Of a DNA stretch of 64,000 nt, positions 28,896-37,508 are shown piece after piece; position 1 is the stretch's first letter; every line of letters starts with the position of its first letter. The notes under the pieces are model-generated. The model saw only the letters and a list, made by a program, of their open reading frames with translations, was not told the origin of the DNA and ran no database searches. Both the position numbers and the translations under genes were made by a program. Location of the stretch: the NCBI RefSeq assembly GCF_026626745.1, contig NZ_JAPNJW010000001.1, forward strand, positions 124,001-188,000. Direction: 5' to 3'. The DNA comes from Nannocystis sp. RBIL2 (GTDB lineage Bacteria; Myxococcota_A; Polyangia; Nannocystales; Nannocystaceae).

Positions 28896-30109
28896 CCGAG
28901 GTCACCCTCCGGCGCACCCTCGAGCACCTGGGGCGCCTGGTCGCGTTCGACACCCGCAACCCGCCGCGGGCGATCGCCGGCGACGCCGGCCTGTTCGCCT
29001 ACCTCCGGGACATGCTCCAAGGGTCAGGTCTGACCTGCGACACAGTCGACCTCGGCGACGGCTGCGTCTACCTGCTCGCCGTCCGCGGCGCCCCGCAGGT
29101 GCTGTTCAACGTCCACGTCGACACCGTCCCGGCCGACCCCGGCTGGACCGCCGACCCGCACGTCCTGCGCGTCGCGGACGGCCGCGCGAGCGGCCTCGGC
29201 GCCTGCGACATCAAGGGCGCCGCCGCCTGCCTGCTCAGCGTGCTCGAGACCACCACCGGCCCCGCCGCGGTGCTGTTCTCGTCCGACGAGGAGGCCGGCA
29301 GCAGCCGCTGCATCCGCGAGTTCCTGGCCCGCTCCGACCTGTCCCCACGGACATCTGACCTGTCCTCCGAGACATCCGGCGCCGCCTTCTCCGACCTGTC
29401 CACGCGGACATCCGACCTGTCCCCGCGGACATCCGCGCCGCGGCACCCGACCTTCCGCAGCGTCGTCGTCGGCGAGCCGACCCGCTGCCGCGCCGTCCTG
29501 GAGCACCGCGGGATCGGCACCGCCACCGCGGCCTTCTCCGGCACCGGCGGCCACGCCTCCGCGGCCCGGGCCCTGCGCGACAGCGCCGTCCACGAGGCTG
29601 TCCGTTGGGCCAGCCTCGCCCTCGCCCGCGCGAGCGAGAGCGAGGCCGCCGGGTCCGCCGGCCCGCTCCGCGGCCTGCGCCTCAACCTCGGCGCGGTCGA
29701 GGGCGGCCTCAAGGCCAACATGATCGCCAGCGCCGCCACCGTGCGCTTCGGCGTGCGGCCGCCGCCCGAGCTGCCGCCCGCGGCCGCCCTGGCCGAGCTG
29801 TTCGCGCTCGCGCCCGACCCCGAGCGCGTGCGCTTCACGCCCGGCTTCCTCGCCCCGCCGCTGCCCGCCGGCGGCCCGACGCGCCTCGCCGACGCCCGCG
29901 CGGCCGCGGCCGCCCTGGCCCAGCGCCTCGGCCTCCCGCCCGGCGACCCGGTCGACTTCTGGACCGAGGCCGCCCTGTTCTCCGCCGCCGGCTGCGACGT
30001 CCTGGTCTACGGGCCAGGTTCGATCGAACAGGCGCACACCGCGGGCGAGTACGTCCCGCTGGCCGACCTCGTCGAGGCGGCGACCCGCTACCGCGCGATC
30101 CTGTCCTGA
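28892..30109 (+). CDS. argE': N-acetyl-L-citrulline deacetylase, with repeat-derived insertion
   Basis: A 405-residue M20-family zinc deacetylase that hydrolyses acetylcitrulline to citrulline, the step that AOTCase-based pathways require. LEHLGRLVAFDTRNPPRAIA and NVHVDTVP (first metal ligands) are followed by GACDIKGA, FSSDEEAG (catalytic Glu), the dimerisation domain with FSGTGGHAS and VDFWTEAALF near the end, all as in Xanthomonas ArgE'. Start ATG 28892 overlaps the argG stop. After FLAR (residue 147) a segment of about 35 residues containing DLSPRTS-like repeats, absent from the Xanthomonas enzyme, is encoded by four PAL14 units. It lies just before the conserved VVVGEPT strand. Confidence 0.9.
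   Translation: MTEVTLRRTLEHLGRLVAFDTRNPPRAIAGDAGLFAYLRDMLQGSGLTCDTVDLGDGCVYLLAVRGAPQVLFNVHVDTVPADPGWTADPHVLRVADGRASGLGACDIKGAAACLLSVLETTTGPAAVLFSSDEEAGSSRCIREFLARSDLSPRTSDLSSETSGAAFSDLSTRTSDLSPRTSAPRHPTFRSVVVGEPTRCRAVLEHRGIGTATAAFSGTGGHASAARALRDSAVHEAVRWASLALARASESEAAGSAGPLRGLRLNLGAVEGGLKANMIASAATVRFGVRPPPELPPAAALAELFALAPDPERVRFTPGFLAPPLPAGGPTRLADARAAAAALAQRLGLPPGDPVDFWTEAALFSAAGCDVLVYGPGSIEQAHTAGEYVPLADLVEAATRYRAILS
29340..29431. repeat. PAL14 units within argE', four copies
   Basis: Units at 29340, 29361, 29397 and 29418 (for example TGTCCCCACGGACA, TGTCCTCCGAGACA). Spacing is 21, 36 and 21 bp, all multiples of three. Each unit with its flank gives DLSPRTS, DLSSETS, DLSTRTS and DLSPRTS. 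Confidence 0.9.
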
Positions 30110-30122
30110 AGATCCAACGACC

Positions 30123-31451
30123 ATGCCCAACCCCCGCGAGCTGATCGTCAAGCTCCTGCGCAACCTCGGCGGCCGCAAGGAGGTCGAGCAGTACCTCAAG
30201 CAGTTCTCGAGCGTCGAGCACAAGCGCTTCGCCGTCATCAAGGTCGGCGGCGGCCTGCTCGCCGACGACCTCGAGAGCCTCGCCTCCTCGCTCAACTTCC
30301 TCCACCAGGTCGGCCTCCACCCGGTCGTCGTCCACGGCGTCGGGCCGCAGCTGCAGGCCGCCTTCGGGGCCGCCGGCATCGACCCGACCGACTGGGCCCA
30401 GCGCACCTCGCCGCGGGCGCTCGAGCAGGTGCGCCGGGTGTTCCGCGCCGAGAACCTGCGGCTCGTCGACATGCTCGAGGAGATGGGCGCACGCGGCCGG
30501 CCGGTGGTCGGCGGCGTGTTCGCGGCCGAGCTCGACGACGACGATCGCGGCAAGGAGCAGCGGGCCCGGATCGTCCGCGTCGACACCGACGCCATCGACT
30601 CGAGCCTCAAGGCCGGCTCGATGCCGGTGCTCGCCAGCATCGGCGAGACCGCCGGCGGCCAGATCCTCGACCTCGGCCCCGACCTCGCCGCGCACGCCCT
30701 CGCGGTGCGCCTGCAGCCGTACAAGATCGTCCTCCTGCGCGCCAAGGGCGGCCTGCGCGACGAGTACGGCGACCTGATCTCGGCCGTCAACCTGGCCGAG
30801 GACTACGAGCCGCTGCTCGCCGAGCCGTGGATGACCGCCAGCACCCGCCACAAGCTCGAGCTGATCCACGACCTCCTCGGCAAGCTCCCGCGCGCCTCCT
30901 CGGTCTCGATCACCTCGCCTGACCTCCTGGCCATGGAGCTCTTCACCCACAAGGGCTCGGGCACCCTCGTGCGCCGCGGCGAGCGCATCATCCTCCACGA
31001 GTCGCTGCAGAGCGTCGACCTGCCGCGCCTCGCCGGCCTCCTGGCCGCCGCGTTCGGCCGCCCGCCGGTGGCCGACTACTTCACCCGCAAGCCGTTCCGC
31101 CGGATCTACCTCGCCGACAGCTACCGCGCCGCCGCGATCCTCACCGACGAGGGCCCGATCCCGTACCTCGACAAGTTCGCGGTCACCGGCGAGGCCCAGG
31201 GCGAGGGCATCGGCGGCTCCTTGTGGCTGCGCATGACCCGGGAGACGCCCAAGCTGTTCTGGCGCGCCCGCGTCGACAACCCGATCAACCCCTGGTACTT
31301 CCAGCGCGCCGACGGCAGCTACACCGGCGGCGCCTGGACCGTGTTCTGGACCGGCGTCACCGACTTCCCGACCATCCAGGAGTGCGTCGGGCGGGCCCTC
31401 GCCGCCCCGCCGACCCTCGAGGCCGCGCACACGATCGGAGACGCCGCGTGA
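30123..31451 (+). CDS. argB: Bifunctional acetylglutamate kinase / N-acetylglutamate synthase
   Basis: A 442-residue fusion: an amino-acid-kinase domain (about 35-290, FAVIKVGGGLLADD, VVVHGVGPQLQ, GGVFAAELDDD) followed by a GNAT domain (about 300-435, RAAAILTDEGPIPYLDKFAV, GEAQGEGIGGSLW, LFWRARVDNPIN). It covers the first two steps of the acetylated arginine pathway, as the Xanthomonas-type ArgB does. The gene begins 13 bp after argE' and so is co-transcribed. Arginine feedback is usual in the family but cannot be seen here. FTHKGSGTLVRRGE is a conserved link between the domains. Confidence 0.93.
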   Translation: MPNPRELIVKLLRNLGGRKEVEQYLKQFSSVEHKRFAVIKVGGGLLADDLESLASSLNFLHQVGLHPVVVHGVGPQLQAAFGAAGIDPTDWAQRTSPRALEQVRRVFRAENLRLVDMLEEMGARGRPVVGGVFAAELDDDDRGKEQRARIVRVDTDAIDSSLKAGSMPVLASIGETAGGQILDLGPDLAAHALAVRLQPYKIVLLRAKGGLRDEYGDLISAVNLAEDYEPLLAEPWMTASTRHKLELIHDLLGKLPRASSVSITSPDLLAMELFTHKGSGTLVRRGERIILHESLQSVDLPRLAGLLAAAFGRPPVADYFTRKPFRRIYLADSYRAAAILTDEGPIPYLDKFAVTGEAQGEGIGGSLWLRMTRETPKLFWRARVDNPINPWYFQRADGSYTGGAWTVFWTGVTDFPTIQECVGRALAAPPTLEAAHTIGDAA

Positions 31452-31675
31452 TCGCGCAACCTCTCATCCTGGCCCCGGGAACATGCTCGATCGAGCAGGT
31501 CCCGAGCACCATGCTCTTGGCGCCATGCCCCATGGGACATGGCGTGCTCCAGCTCGTCGACGCCTCCTGGACCGCGACCCGCCGCCCGCCGCTCGCCTCC
31601 GGCCCGCTCGGGGCGTCCCGCCGGCCGCTCGCCGCCCGCCCCTTCGCGGCCCTCACCCACGGAGGCGCGCCATGA
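31448..31675 (+). CDS. Possible small ORF bridging argB and argC
   Basis: A 75-residue frame beginning GTG with GTGA overlap of the argB stop and ending TGA with ATGA overlap of the argC start, so it would fit the operon exactly. Its first third is the translation of a five-unit PAL14 array (LAPGTCSIEQVPS and neighbours); the rest is Arg/Pro/Ala-rich. Composition is not convincing. It may be a chance frame, or an array-derived translated spacer that couples argC translation. Confidence 0.25.
   Translation: MIAQPLILAPGTCSIEQVPSTMLLAPCPMGHGVLQLVDASWTATRRPPLASGPLGASRRPLAARPFAALTHGGAP
31470..31539. repeat. PAL14 tandem array between argB and argC, five units
   Basis: Units at 31470, 31484, 31498, 31512 and 31526, exactly 14 bp apart. 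The second, TGCTCGATCGAGCA, is a perfect palindrome with a stem different from the consensus, and TGCCCCATGGGACA (31526) is another variant. Confidence 0.85.
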
Positions 31676-32622
31676 GCTTCACCCTCGGCCTCGTCGGCGC
31701 CCGCGGCCACGTCGGCGGTGAGCTCGCGCGCCTGCTCGCCGGCCACGACGGCCTCCGCCTGGCCCGCGCCGCCTCGCGCCAGGGCGTCGGCGAGCCGCTC
31801 TCGGCTCACCTCGCGCACGCGCCCGCCGACCTTGTCCTCGAGGACATGTCCCCCGAGACAGTCGCCTCCTGGCCGGTCGACGCCGTCGTGCTCGCCCTGC
31901 CCAACGGCCTCGCCGCCGCCTACGCCGACGCTTTGGCCGCCGACCCGCGCGCCCCCGTCCTCGTCGACCTCTCGGCCGACTTCCGCTTCGACCCGGCGTG
32001 GGCCTACGGCCTGCCCGAGCGCCACCGGGCCTGGATCCGCGGCGCCCGCAAGATCGCCAACCCCGGCTGCTACGCCACTGGCATCCAGCTCGGCATCGCC
32101 CCGCTGCTGGAGCTGCTCGCCGGCCCGCCGCAGGCCTTCGGCGTGTCCGGCTACAGCGGCGCCGGCACCACCCCCTCGCCGCGCAACGACCCCGAGCGCC
32201 TGCGCGACAACCTCATGCCGTACGCCCTCACCGGCCACCTGCACGAGCGCGAGGCCAGCCACCACCTCGGCCACGCGGTCCGCTTCGTCCCGCACGTCGC
32301 CCCGTTCTTCCGCGGCATCACCCTCACGATCACCCTCCCGCTCGCGCGCCCGATGGAGCGCGACGCCCTGGTCCGCCGCTACCGCGACGTCTACGCCGAC
32401 GAGCCGCTCGTGCGCGTCACGGACGACATCCCCGAGGTCCGCGCCGCCGCCGGCCGCCACGACGTCACCATCGGCGGCTTCCAGGTCGACGACCGCCACG
32501 CAGTCGTCGTCGTCACCCTCGACAACCTGCTCAAGGGCGCCGCCTCGCAGGCATTGCAGAACCTGAACCTCGCCCTCGGCCTGCCCGAGCGCCAGGGCCT
32601 GCCGCAGGACCCGACCCCCTGA
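31672..32622 (+). CDS. argC: N-acetyl-gamma-glutamyl-phosphate reductase
   Basis: A 316-residue NADP-dependent dehydrogenase, third step of the pathway. GLVGARGHVGGELARLL is the nucleotide-binding start, DLSADFRF the conserved loop, and IANPGCYATG carries the nucleophile Cys133; HVAPFFRGI and LDNLLKGAASQALQNLNLA are further family motifs. Start ATG 31672 follows GGAGG at 31661-31665. Two PAL14 units at 31833-31860 sit in frame and give DLVLEDMSPETV, in a variable surface region. The next gene, argH, is about 150 bp away behind three more repeat copies. Confidence 0.95.
   Translation: MSFTLGLVGARGHVGGELARLLAGHDGLRLARAASRQGVGEPLSAHLAHAPADLVLEDMSPETVASWPVDAVVLALPNGLAAAYADALAADPRAPVLVDLSADFRFDPAWAYGLPERHRAWIRGARKIANPGCYATGIQLGIAPLLELLAGPPQAFGVSGYSGAGTTPSPRNDPERLRDNLMPYALTGHLHEREASHHLGHAVRFVPHVAPFFRGITLTITLPLARPMERDALVRRYRDVYADEPLVRVTDDIPEVRAAAGRHDVTIGGFQVDDRHAVVVVTLDNLLKGAASQALQNLNLALGLPERQGLPQDPTP
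31833..31860. repeat. Two PAL14 units within argC
   Basis: TGTCCTCGAGGACA (31833-31846) followed directly by TGTCCCCCGAGACA (31847-31860). They lie in a variable stretch between the nucleotide-binding region and VDAVVLALPNG. Confidence 0.7.
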
Positions 32623-32646
32623 CCTGCCCGCGCGTCCCGCATCGCA

Positions 32647-32737
32647 TGTCCCGAAGGCCAGGATCCCCGCCGCCCCAGGGCTCCTGACCCCAAGGCCAGC
32701 AACCACCGCTCCCCCGTCGCGCCTGCCCCGAAGGCCA
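32647..32737. repeat. PAL14-type array between argC and argH, three units
   Basis: TGTCCCGAAGGCCA (32647), TGACCCCAAGGCCA (32684) and TGCCCCGAAGGCCA (32724), spaced 37 and 40 bp, close to the 33-bp array in layout. Confidence 0.75.
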
Positions 32738-32775
32738 GGAACCAGCGACCGCTCACCAGCCGCCAGGAGAACCGC

Positions 32776-34071
32776 ATGAGCACCCGACCGCTATGGGACA
32801 AGGGCCAGGCCGCGCTCGACGCCGCCGCCCAGGAGTTCTGCGCCGGCGACGACGTCGTCCTCGATCGCCAGCTCATCCTCCACGACATCCGCGCCTCGAT
32901 CGCCCACGTCCACGGCCTCCAGCGCATCGACGTCCTCGCCGCCGCCGAGGCCGAGGCGCTGGTGGAGGGCCTGGGCGCGCTCGCCGAGGCCGTGCGGGCC
33001 GGCAGCTTCGTGCTCGACGAACGCTTCGAGGACTGTCACTCCGCGATCGAGTGGTACCTGAGCGAGCGGCTCGGCGACGTCGGCCGCAAGGTCCACACCG
33101 GCCGCAGCCGCAACGACCAGATCCTCGTCGCCATGCGCCTGTGGCTCAAGGACGCCCTCGCCAACCTGCGGTCCCGCTGCCTCGACTGCGCCGACGCCTG
33201 CCTGCAGCGCGCCGAGACGACCCAGGACGTCGCTCTGCCCGGCTACACGCACCTGCAGCGGGCTGTCCCCTCGTCGCTCGCCGCCCTGCTCGCCGGCCAC
33301 GCCGAGGCCTTCCTCGACGACGCCGAGACCGCCCGCGCCACCGCGAGCACCCTCGACTCGAGCCCGCTCGGCACCGCGGCCGGCTACGGCGTCAACCTCC
33401 CGCTCGACCGCGACGGCGTGGCCCTGGAGCTCGGCTTCTCGCGCGTGCAGGTCTCGCCGATCTACGCCCAGAACAGCCGCGGCAAGCTCGAGCTGCTGGC
33501 AGTCCAGGCGCTGCACCAGGCCCTGCTCGACGTCCGCCGCCTCGCCTGGGACCTGTCGCTGTACTCGACCGCCGAGTTCGCGTTCGTGCGCCTGCCCGAC
33601 GCCTACACCACCGGCTCGTCGATCATGCCCAACAAGCGCAACCCCGACGTCGTCGAGCTGCTGCGCGCAGTCCCGTCGGTCACCGAGGGCGCGATGTCCG
33701 AGCTGTCCTCCCTGCTGTCGCTGCCGAGCGGCTACCACCGCGACCTCCAGGCCACGAAGGCCCCCGTCCTGCGCGCGTTCACCCGCGGCCTCGCCGGCCT
33801 CGCCCTCGTCCCCGCGCTCGTCCACACGCTCGAGCTCGACGCCCCCCGCATGGCCGCCGCCATCGACCCCGAGCTGTACGCCACCGACCGCGCGGTCGAG
33901 CTCGCCCGCGCCGGCGTGCCGTTCCGCGACGCCTACCGCCAGGCCGCCGCCGAGATGCATGACCTGAAGGACCGGTCTCCGGCGGCCAGCCTCGCGGCCC
34001 GCGTCAGCCTCGGCGGCCCCGGCAACCTCGGCCTCGACCGCCTGCGCGCCCGCCTCGACGCCCTCCGCTGA
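32776..34071 (+). CDS. argH: Argininosuccinate lyase
   Basis: A 431-residue enzyme of the fumarase/aspartase superfamily that releases arginine and fumarate. DCHSAIEWYLSERLGDVGRK, HTGRSRNDQ and the signature GSSIMPNKRNP, with the catalytic serine, are all present, as is the Xanthomonas-type LPGYTHLQRAVPSS. Start ATG 32776 is preceded by AGGAG at 32763-32768. It ends the arg operon on this strand; the stop lies about 22 bp before a PAL14 cluster. The length is slightly below the usual 450-460. Confidence 0.95.
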   Translation: MSTRPLWDKGQAALDAAAQEFCAGDDVVLDRQLILHDIRASIAHVHGLQRIDVLAAAEAEALVEGLGALAEAVRAGSFVLDERFEDCHSAIEWYLSERLGDVGRKVHTGRSRNDQILVAMRLWLKDALANLRSRCLDCADACLQRAETTQDVALPGYTHLQRAVPSSLAALLAGHAEAFLDDAETARATASTLDSSPLGTAAGYGVNLPLDRDGVALELGFSRVQVSPIYAQNSRGKLELLAVQALHQALLDVRRLAWDLSLYSTAEFAFVRLPDAYTTGSSIMPNKRNPDVVELLRAVPSVTEGAMSELSSLLSLPSGYHRDLQATKAPVLRAFTRGLAGLALVPALVHTLELDAPRMAAAIDPELYATDRAVELARAGVPFRDAYRQAAAEMHDLKDRSPAASLAARVSLGGPGNLGLDRLRARLDALR

Positions 34072-34093
34072 GCCGTGTCAGCGCGGGGCGGCA

Positions 34094-34165
34094 TGACCGA
34101 AAGGACAGGTCCTCCGGGACATACCGTCCCCATGTCCGCAAGGACATGTCTATCAAGACATGTCC
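34094..34165. repeat. PAL14 cluster downstream of argH, four units plus a half
   Basis: TGACCGAAAGGACA (34094) and GGTCCTCCGGGACA (34108) are contiguous; then TGTCCGCAAGGACA (34133) and TGTCTATCAAGACA (34147) are contiguous, followed by TGTCC. They sit between the converging argH and a minus-strand gene. Confidence 0.8.
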
Positions 34166-34194
34166 GATGACCCATTTACTGACGCGCGCCGAGC

Positions 34195-35520
34195 TCACGT
34201 GAAGCGGTTGCTCGGCACCGGGCTGCCGGCTCGGTGGATCAGCCGCGACCCGGCCTCGCGGTGCAGCCCGGGGCGCAGGTCCGCCGCCAGCCCCGCCAGC
34301 GCGCGGTCGATCCCCACGAGCAGCTCGAGCGGCGTCGCGCTGTCGTCCGCCACCAGCGTCGCGGCGACGAGCCCTCCCAGCTCGGCCTCGCTGCGGCCGT
34401 CAGCCTCTGCCTCAGCGACCTTGCGCGTCGCCGGATCGTACGTCAGCGCCCCGCCGGTGAACGGGTGGCGCACGACCTGGGCCAGCACCGTCCCCACGTC
34501 GGGCGCGTACGCGAACGGCTCGATCCAGTCGGTCACGTGGACGAACAGCGGCCGGCCCGGCGCGTGGCGCCGCATCCCGCCGAGGAACGCCGGATCCTCG
34601 ACCGCGTCGAGGCTCCACGCCACCACGAGCCCGCGCTGTCCCGGATCGTCCGCCCACGCTTCGACCGGCAGATCCAGCACCTGCCCCGCCGCGTGCGCGA
34701 GGATCCGGCTGGCGCGATCGGGGGCGGTCAAGATCCGCTCCGGCCGCTGCCCCACCGCCGCCAGCAAGCGCTGCAGCCGCTCGAGCCCGAGCCGCTGCAG
34801 CGCCGCGGAGTCGTTGAGGAACGCGTAGCGCCCGTGCATCGGCTCCGGGTGGCCGTGCGGCGACTCGTGCAACAGCAACGACCCGTTGAGCACCGCGTGC
34901 CAGGCCGTCAGCGCGTCGTCGCCGAGGACGACGCCCGCGGCCGCCAGCGCGTCCGCCCGCGCCAGCATCCCCGCCAGCGCCTCGCGCATGAACACCAGGT
35001 TCGCCTCGGTCACCCCGGTGAGCTGCCCCAGCCGCGCCCGCGGCCGCTCGAGGTCGCCGCACATCAACCAGTAGAAGCCCGACAGATACGCCAGCAGCGG
35101 ATCGTCCTCCGCCCGCCCCGAGGCCTCGATCACAAGCGCTGCCGGCCCGTAGTGCAGCAGATGCTCGAGCGCGTTCGCCAGCTCGCCGACGATCCCCGGC
35201 TGCCCCGGCGCGATCTGGTTGGCGCGCTCCAGCACGCTCGCCGCGATCGCAAACTGCCGCTGCTCCGCGAGCCACCAGCCGGCGTCGTAGAGCGCCCGCG
35301 GATCGTCCGGAGCCGCCGCCGCGCGCGCCAGGTCGACCACCCCGTCCGGCCCGGCCAGCTCGCGCGTGATCACCAGCGCCAGCGCCATCGCCTCCGCGAA
35401 CGACTGGCCGTCGAGCGACCCCCCGTTCGGGTAGCCGAACACCTGCGTGAGGGCCACCCAGCCGCCGGACGCGTCCCCGGCGGCCACCTGTTCGCGGATC
35501 GAGTCGAAGCTCGCAGTCAT
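34195..35520 (-). CDS. Hypothetical protein with helical-repeat N-terminal half
   Basis: A 441-residue soluble protein. The N-terminal half is helical and TPR-like (LAEQRQFAIAASVLERANQI, PGIVGELANALEHLLHYGP, LLAYLSGFYWLMCGDLERPR), with alternating repeats. The C-terminal half is more beta-rich (RPLFVHVTDWIEPFAYAP, GALTYDPATRKVAEAEADG). No signal peptide; start ATG 35520. I recognise no family. It sits between argH and argD but faces the other way from the operon, with repeat copies on both sides, and shows no sign of joint regulation. Confidence 0.6.
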   Translation of the reverse strand: MTASFDSIREQVAAGDASGGWVALTQVFGYPNGGSLDGQSFAEAMALALVITRELAGPDGVVDLARAAAAPDDPRALYDAGWWLAEQRQFAIAASVLERANQIAPGQPGIVGELANALEHLLHYGPAALVIEASGRAEDDPLLAYLSGFYWLMCGDLERPRARLGQLTGVTEANLVFMREALAGMLARADALAAAGVVLGDDALTAWHAVLNGSLLLHESPHGHPEPMHGRYAFLNDSAALQRLGLERLQRLLAAVGQRPERILTAPDRASRILAHAAGQVLDLPVEAWADDPGQRGLVVAWSLDAVEDPAFLGGMRRHAPGRPLFVHVTDWIEPFAYAPDVGTVLAQVVRHPFTGGALTYDPATRKVAEAEADGRSEAELGGLVAATLVADDSATPLELLVGIDRALAGLAADLRPGLHREAGSRLIHRAGSPVPSNRFT

Positions 35521-35580
35521 GCAGCCTCGACCATACCACGGCGCCGAACCGCCGAGCCGCGCGCTTTTGATGCGCGAGGA

Positions 35581-35709
35581 TGCTCCTTCGGACATGCCTG
35601 AGAGGACATGTCGTACCTCGTACGAGCCGCGGGCCCGCGAACGAGCGGCCCGGCTCGACTGCTCCCAAAGACAGGTCCCGCGATCGAGCGCCACCTGCCC
35701 GAAAAGACA
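35581..35709. repeat. PAL14 units upstream of a hypothetical gene, four copies
   Basis: TGCTCCTTCGGACA (35581) and TGCCTGAGAGGACA (35595) are contiguous; TGCTCCCAAAGACA (35660) and TGCCCGAAAAGACA (35696) follow. They fill the gap of about 200 bp between argD and the upstream minus-strand gene. Confidence 0.7.
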
Positions 35710-35718
35710 GCTGCGCCG

Positions 35719-36948
35719 TCAGCCCGCCAGCACCTTCGCGAACACCGCCAGCGCCTCGTCGATCTCGGCCGTGGACACGATCAGCGGCGGCACGAAGCGG
35801 ACCACGCGCGGCCCCGCGGGCACCACCAGGAGCCCGGCTTCGAGCGCCGCGCGGGCGATCTCGGCGGACGTGCGCGACTCCGCCGGGCCCAGCTCCGCGC
35901 CGAGCAACAGACCCCAGCCGCGCACCTCGGCGATCTTGCCCGGCGACGACTTCGCCAGCGCCTGCAGCCCCGCGCGCAGCTGCTCGCCGCGCAGGCGGGC
36001 GTTGTCGACCAGCTTGTCCTTCTCCAGCGTCATCAGCACCGTCAGCGCCGCCGCGCAGGCCAGCGGGTTGCCGCCGAACGTGCTCGCGTGATCGCCGGGC
36101 TGGAACACGTCGCAGCTGCGCTTGCACAGCATCGCCCCGATCGGCAGCCCGCCGGCCAGGCCCTTCGCCAGGGTGATCACGTCGGCCTCCACCTCGAGGT
36201 GCTGGTGGCCCCACCACTTGCCGCTGCGGCCGACGCCGACCTGGACCTCGTCGAACATCAGCAAGATCCCGCGGGCGTCGCACAGCTCGCGGATCTTGCG
36301 GAACACCGCCGGGTCGCCGGGCCGGATCCCGCCCTCGCCCTGGAGCGGCTCGAGCAGCACCGCCGCCACCTGCTTGCGCTCGCGGTCGAGCTCGACGATC
36401 GCCTCGTTCAGCGCCGTCGCGTCGTTGTACGGCACGTGCACGAAGCCCGGCACCAGCGGGTCGAAGTTCTGCTGGTACTTCGCCTGCCCGGTGGCCGTCA
36501 CCGTCGCCAGAGTGCGCCCGTGGAAGCTCGCCTGCGCCGCGATCACCACCGGCCGCTCGATGCCGAGGCGCGTGTGCCCGTACTTGCGCGCCAGCTTGAT
36601 CGCCGCCTCGTTGGCCTCCGCCCCCGAATTGCAGAAGAACGCCCGCTCCCCGCCCCCGAGCGCCGCCAGCAGCGCCGCCAACATGCCCTGCTCGGGGATG
36701 TAGAACAGGTTCGACACGTGGTGCAGCTTGCCGATCTGGCGCGTCACAGCCTCGACCAGGTTCTTGTGGGCATGTCCCAAAGTGCAGGTCGCGATCCCTG
36801 CCGCGAAGTCGAGGTAGGCCCGGCCCGTCGTGTCCCACACCCTGCAGCCCTCGCCGCGCTCGAGGGCGATCGGGAAGCGGGCGTAGGTCGACATCACGTG
36901 AGCATCGAACGCCTGCGCGTCGAACGGGGCGGGAGACGAAGCGGACAT
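35719..36948 (-). CDS. argD: Acetylornithine aminotransferase
   Basis: A 409-residue PLP enzyme of the class III aminotransferases that converts N-acetylglutamate semialdehyde to N-acetylornithine. FFCNSGAEANEAAIKLARKY, LLMFDEVQVGVGRSG and ITLAKGLAGGLPIGAM (with the PLP lysine) are the hallmarks. It supplies the one step missing from the arg operon 1.6 kb away, on the opposite strand. Start ATG 36948 precedes the conserved N-terminus; the frame upstream to 37083 looks non-coding. Such enzymes often also serve in lysine synthesis. Confidence 0.93.
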   Translation of the reverse strand: MSASSPAPFDAQAFDAHVMSTYARFPIALERGEGCRVWDTTGRAYLDFAAGIATCTLGHAHKNLVEAVTRQIGKLHHVSNLFYIPEQGMLAALLAALGGGERAFFCNSGAEANEAAIKLARKYGHTRLGIERPVVIAAQASFHGRTLATVTATGQAKYQQNFDPLVPGFVHVPYNDATALNEAIVELDRERKQVAAVLLEPLQGEGGIRPGDPAVFRKIRELCDARGILLMFDEVQVGVGRSGKWWGHQHLEVEADVITLAKGLAGGLPIGAMLCKRSCDVFQPGDHASTFGGNPLACAAALTVLMTLEKDKLVDNARLRGEQLRAGLQALAKSSPGKIAEVRGWGLLLGAELGPAESRTSAEIARAALEAGLLVVPAGPRVVRFVPPLIVSTAEIDEALAVFAKVLAG

Positions 36949-37508
36949 GGCGCCGTGGACATTCCACATCGCGCCCCCGCTGTCGAGTAGCCGTCCGCAG
37001 GGTGCCTCGCGAGGGGGCCTTGGCCCGCCGCGCCGGCGCCGACGCGCGGGGACGCAGGCCGCGCTGATCGAGACGATCCGCACCGTTCAGCCCGGCGCCC
37101 CGGCGTCCCGGTCACGCCCCTCCTCGACCGCCGCGACGAGACGACTCCGCCCAGGAGGTTCGACCTCGTCACCCCACGCGCAGAAGCCCCCTGGCCACCA
37201 CCGCGAGACCACGAGGCCAGCAGCAGTCACTCGACGCCGCCTCACCGTCGCTAGCCATGGGCCCTCGCGAACTGGTCCGCCGATGAGCTCGGAGGGTCGT
37301 GCTCGCCACACTCGCAGGCGCGAGCCGGCCGTCGATCGCTCCGTCCTCCTCGCATCGGCTGCTGCCGGACGCGACGCCGACGAGACGCCCGCACGCCCAT
37401 TCGCCCCGCCGCAGCGCGCGATCTCGGTCGCCCGCGCCCTGTGCGAACGCCGCGGCAGGCCCGGGGGGCGACCTCCTCACGCGCGGCCGGATCCGCTACG
37501 ATCCACGG
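36949..37508. other. Divergent gene-free interval, 560 bp
   Basis: Lies between argD (-) and the MCE gene (+). No convincing frame or repeat is present, only GC-rich sequence. Promoters of both genes must be here, but I could not identify elements. Confidence 0.5.

Noticed and set aside
30012..30035. PAL14-like GGTTCGATCGAACA in argE'
   Set aside because: It encodes the conserved YGPGSIEQAHT region also found in Xanthomonas, so it needs no repeat explanation.
36765..36790. PAL14 unit inside argD
   Set aside because: TGTCCCAAAGTGCA is present, but it encodes the conserved ATCTLGHAH motif of the family, so it is native sequence.
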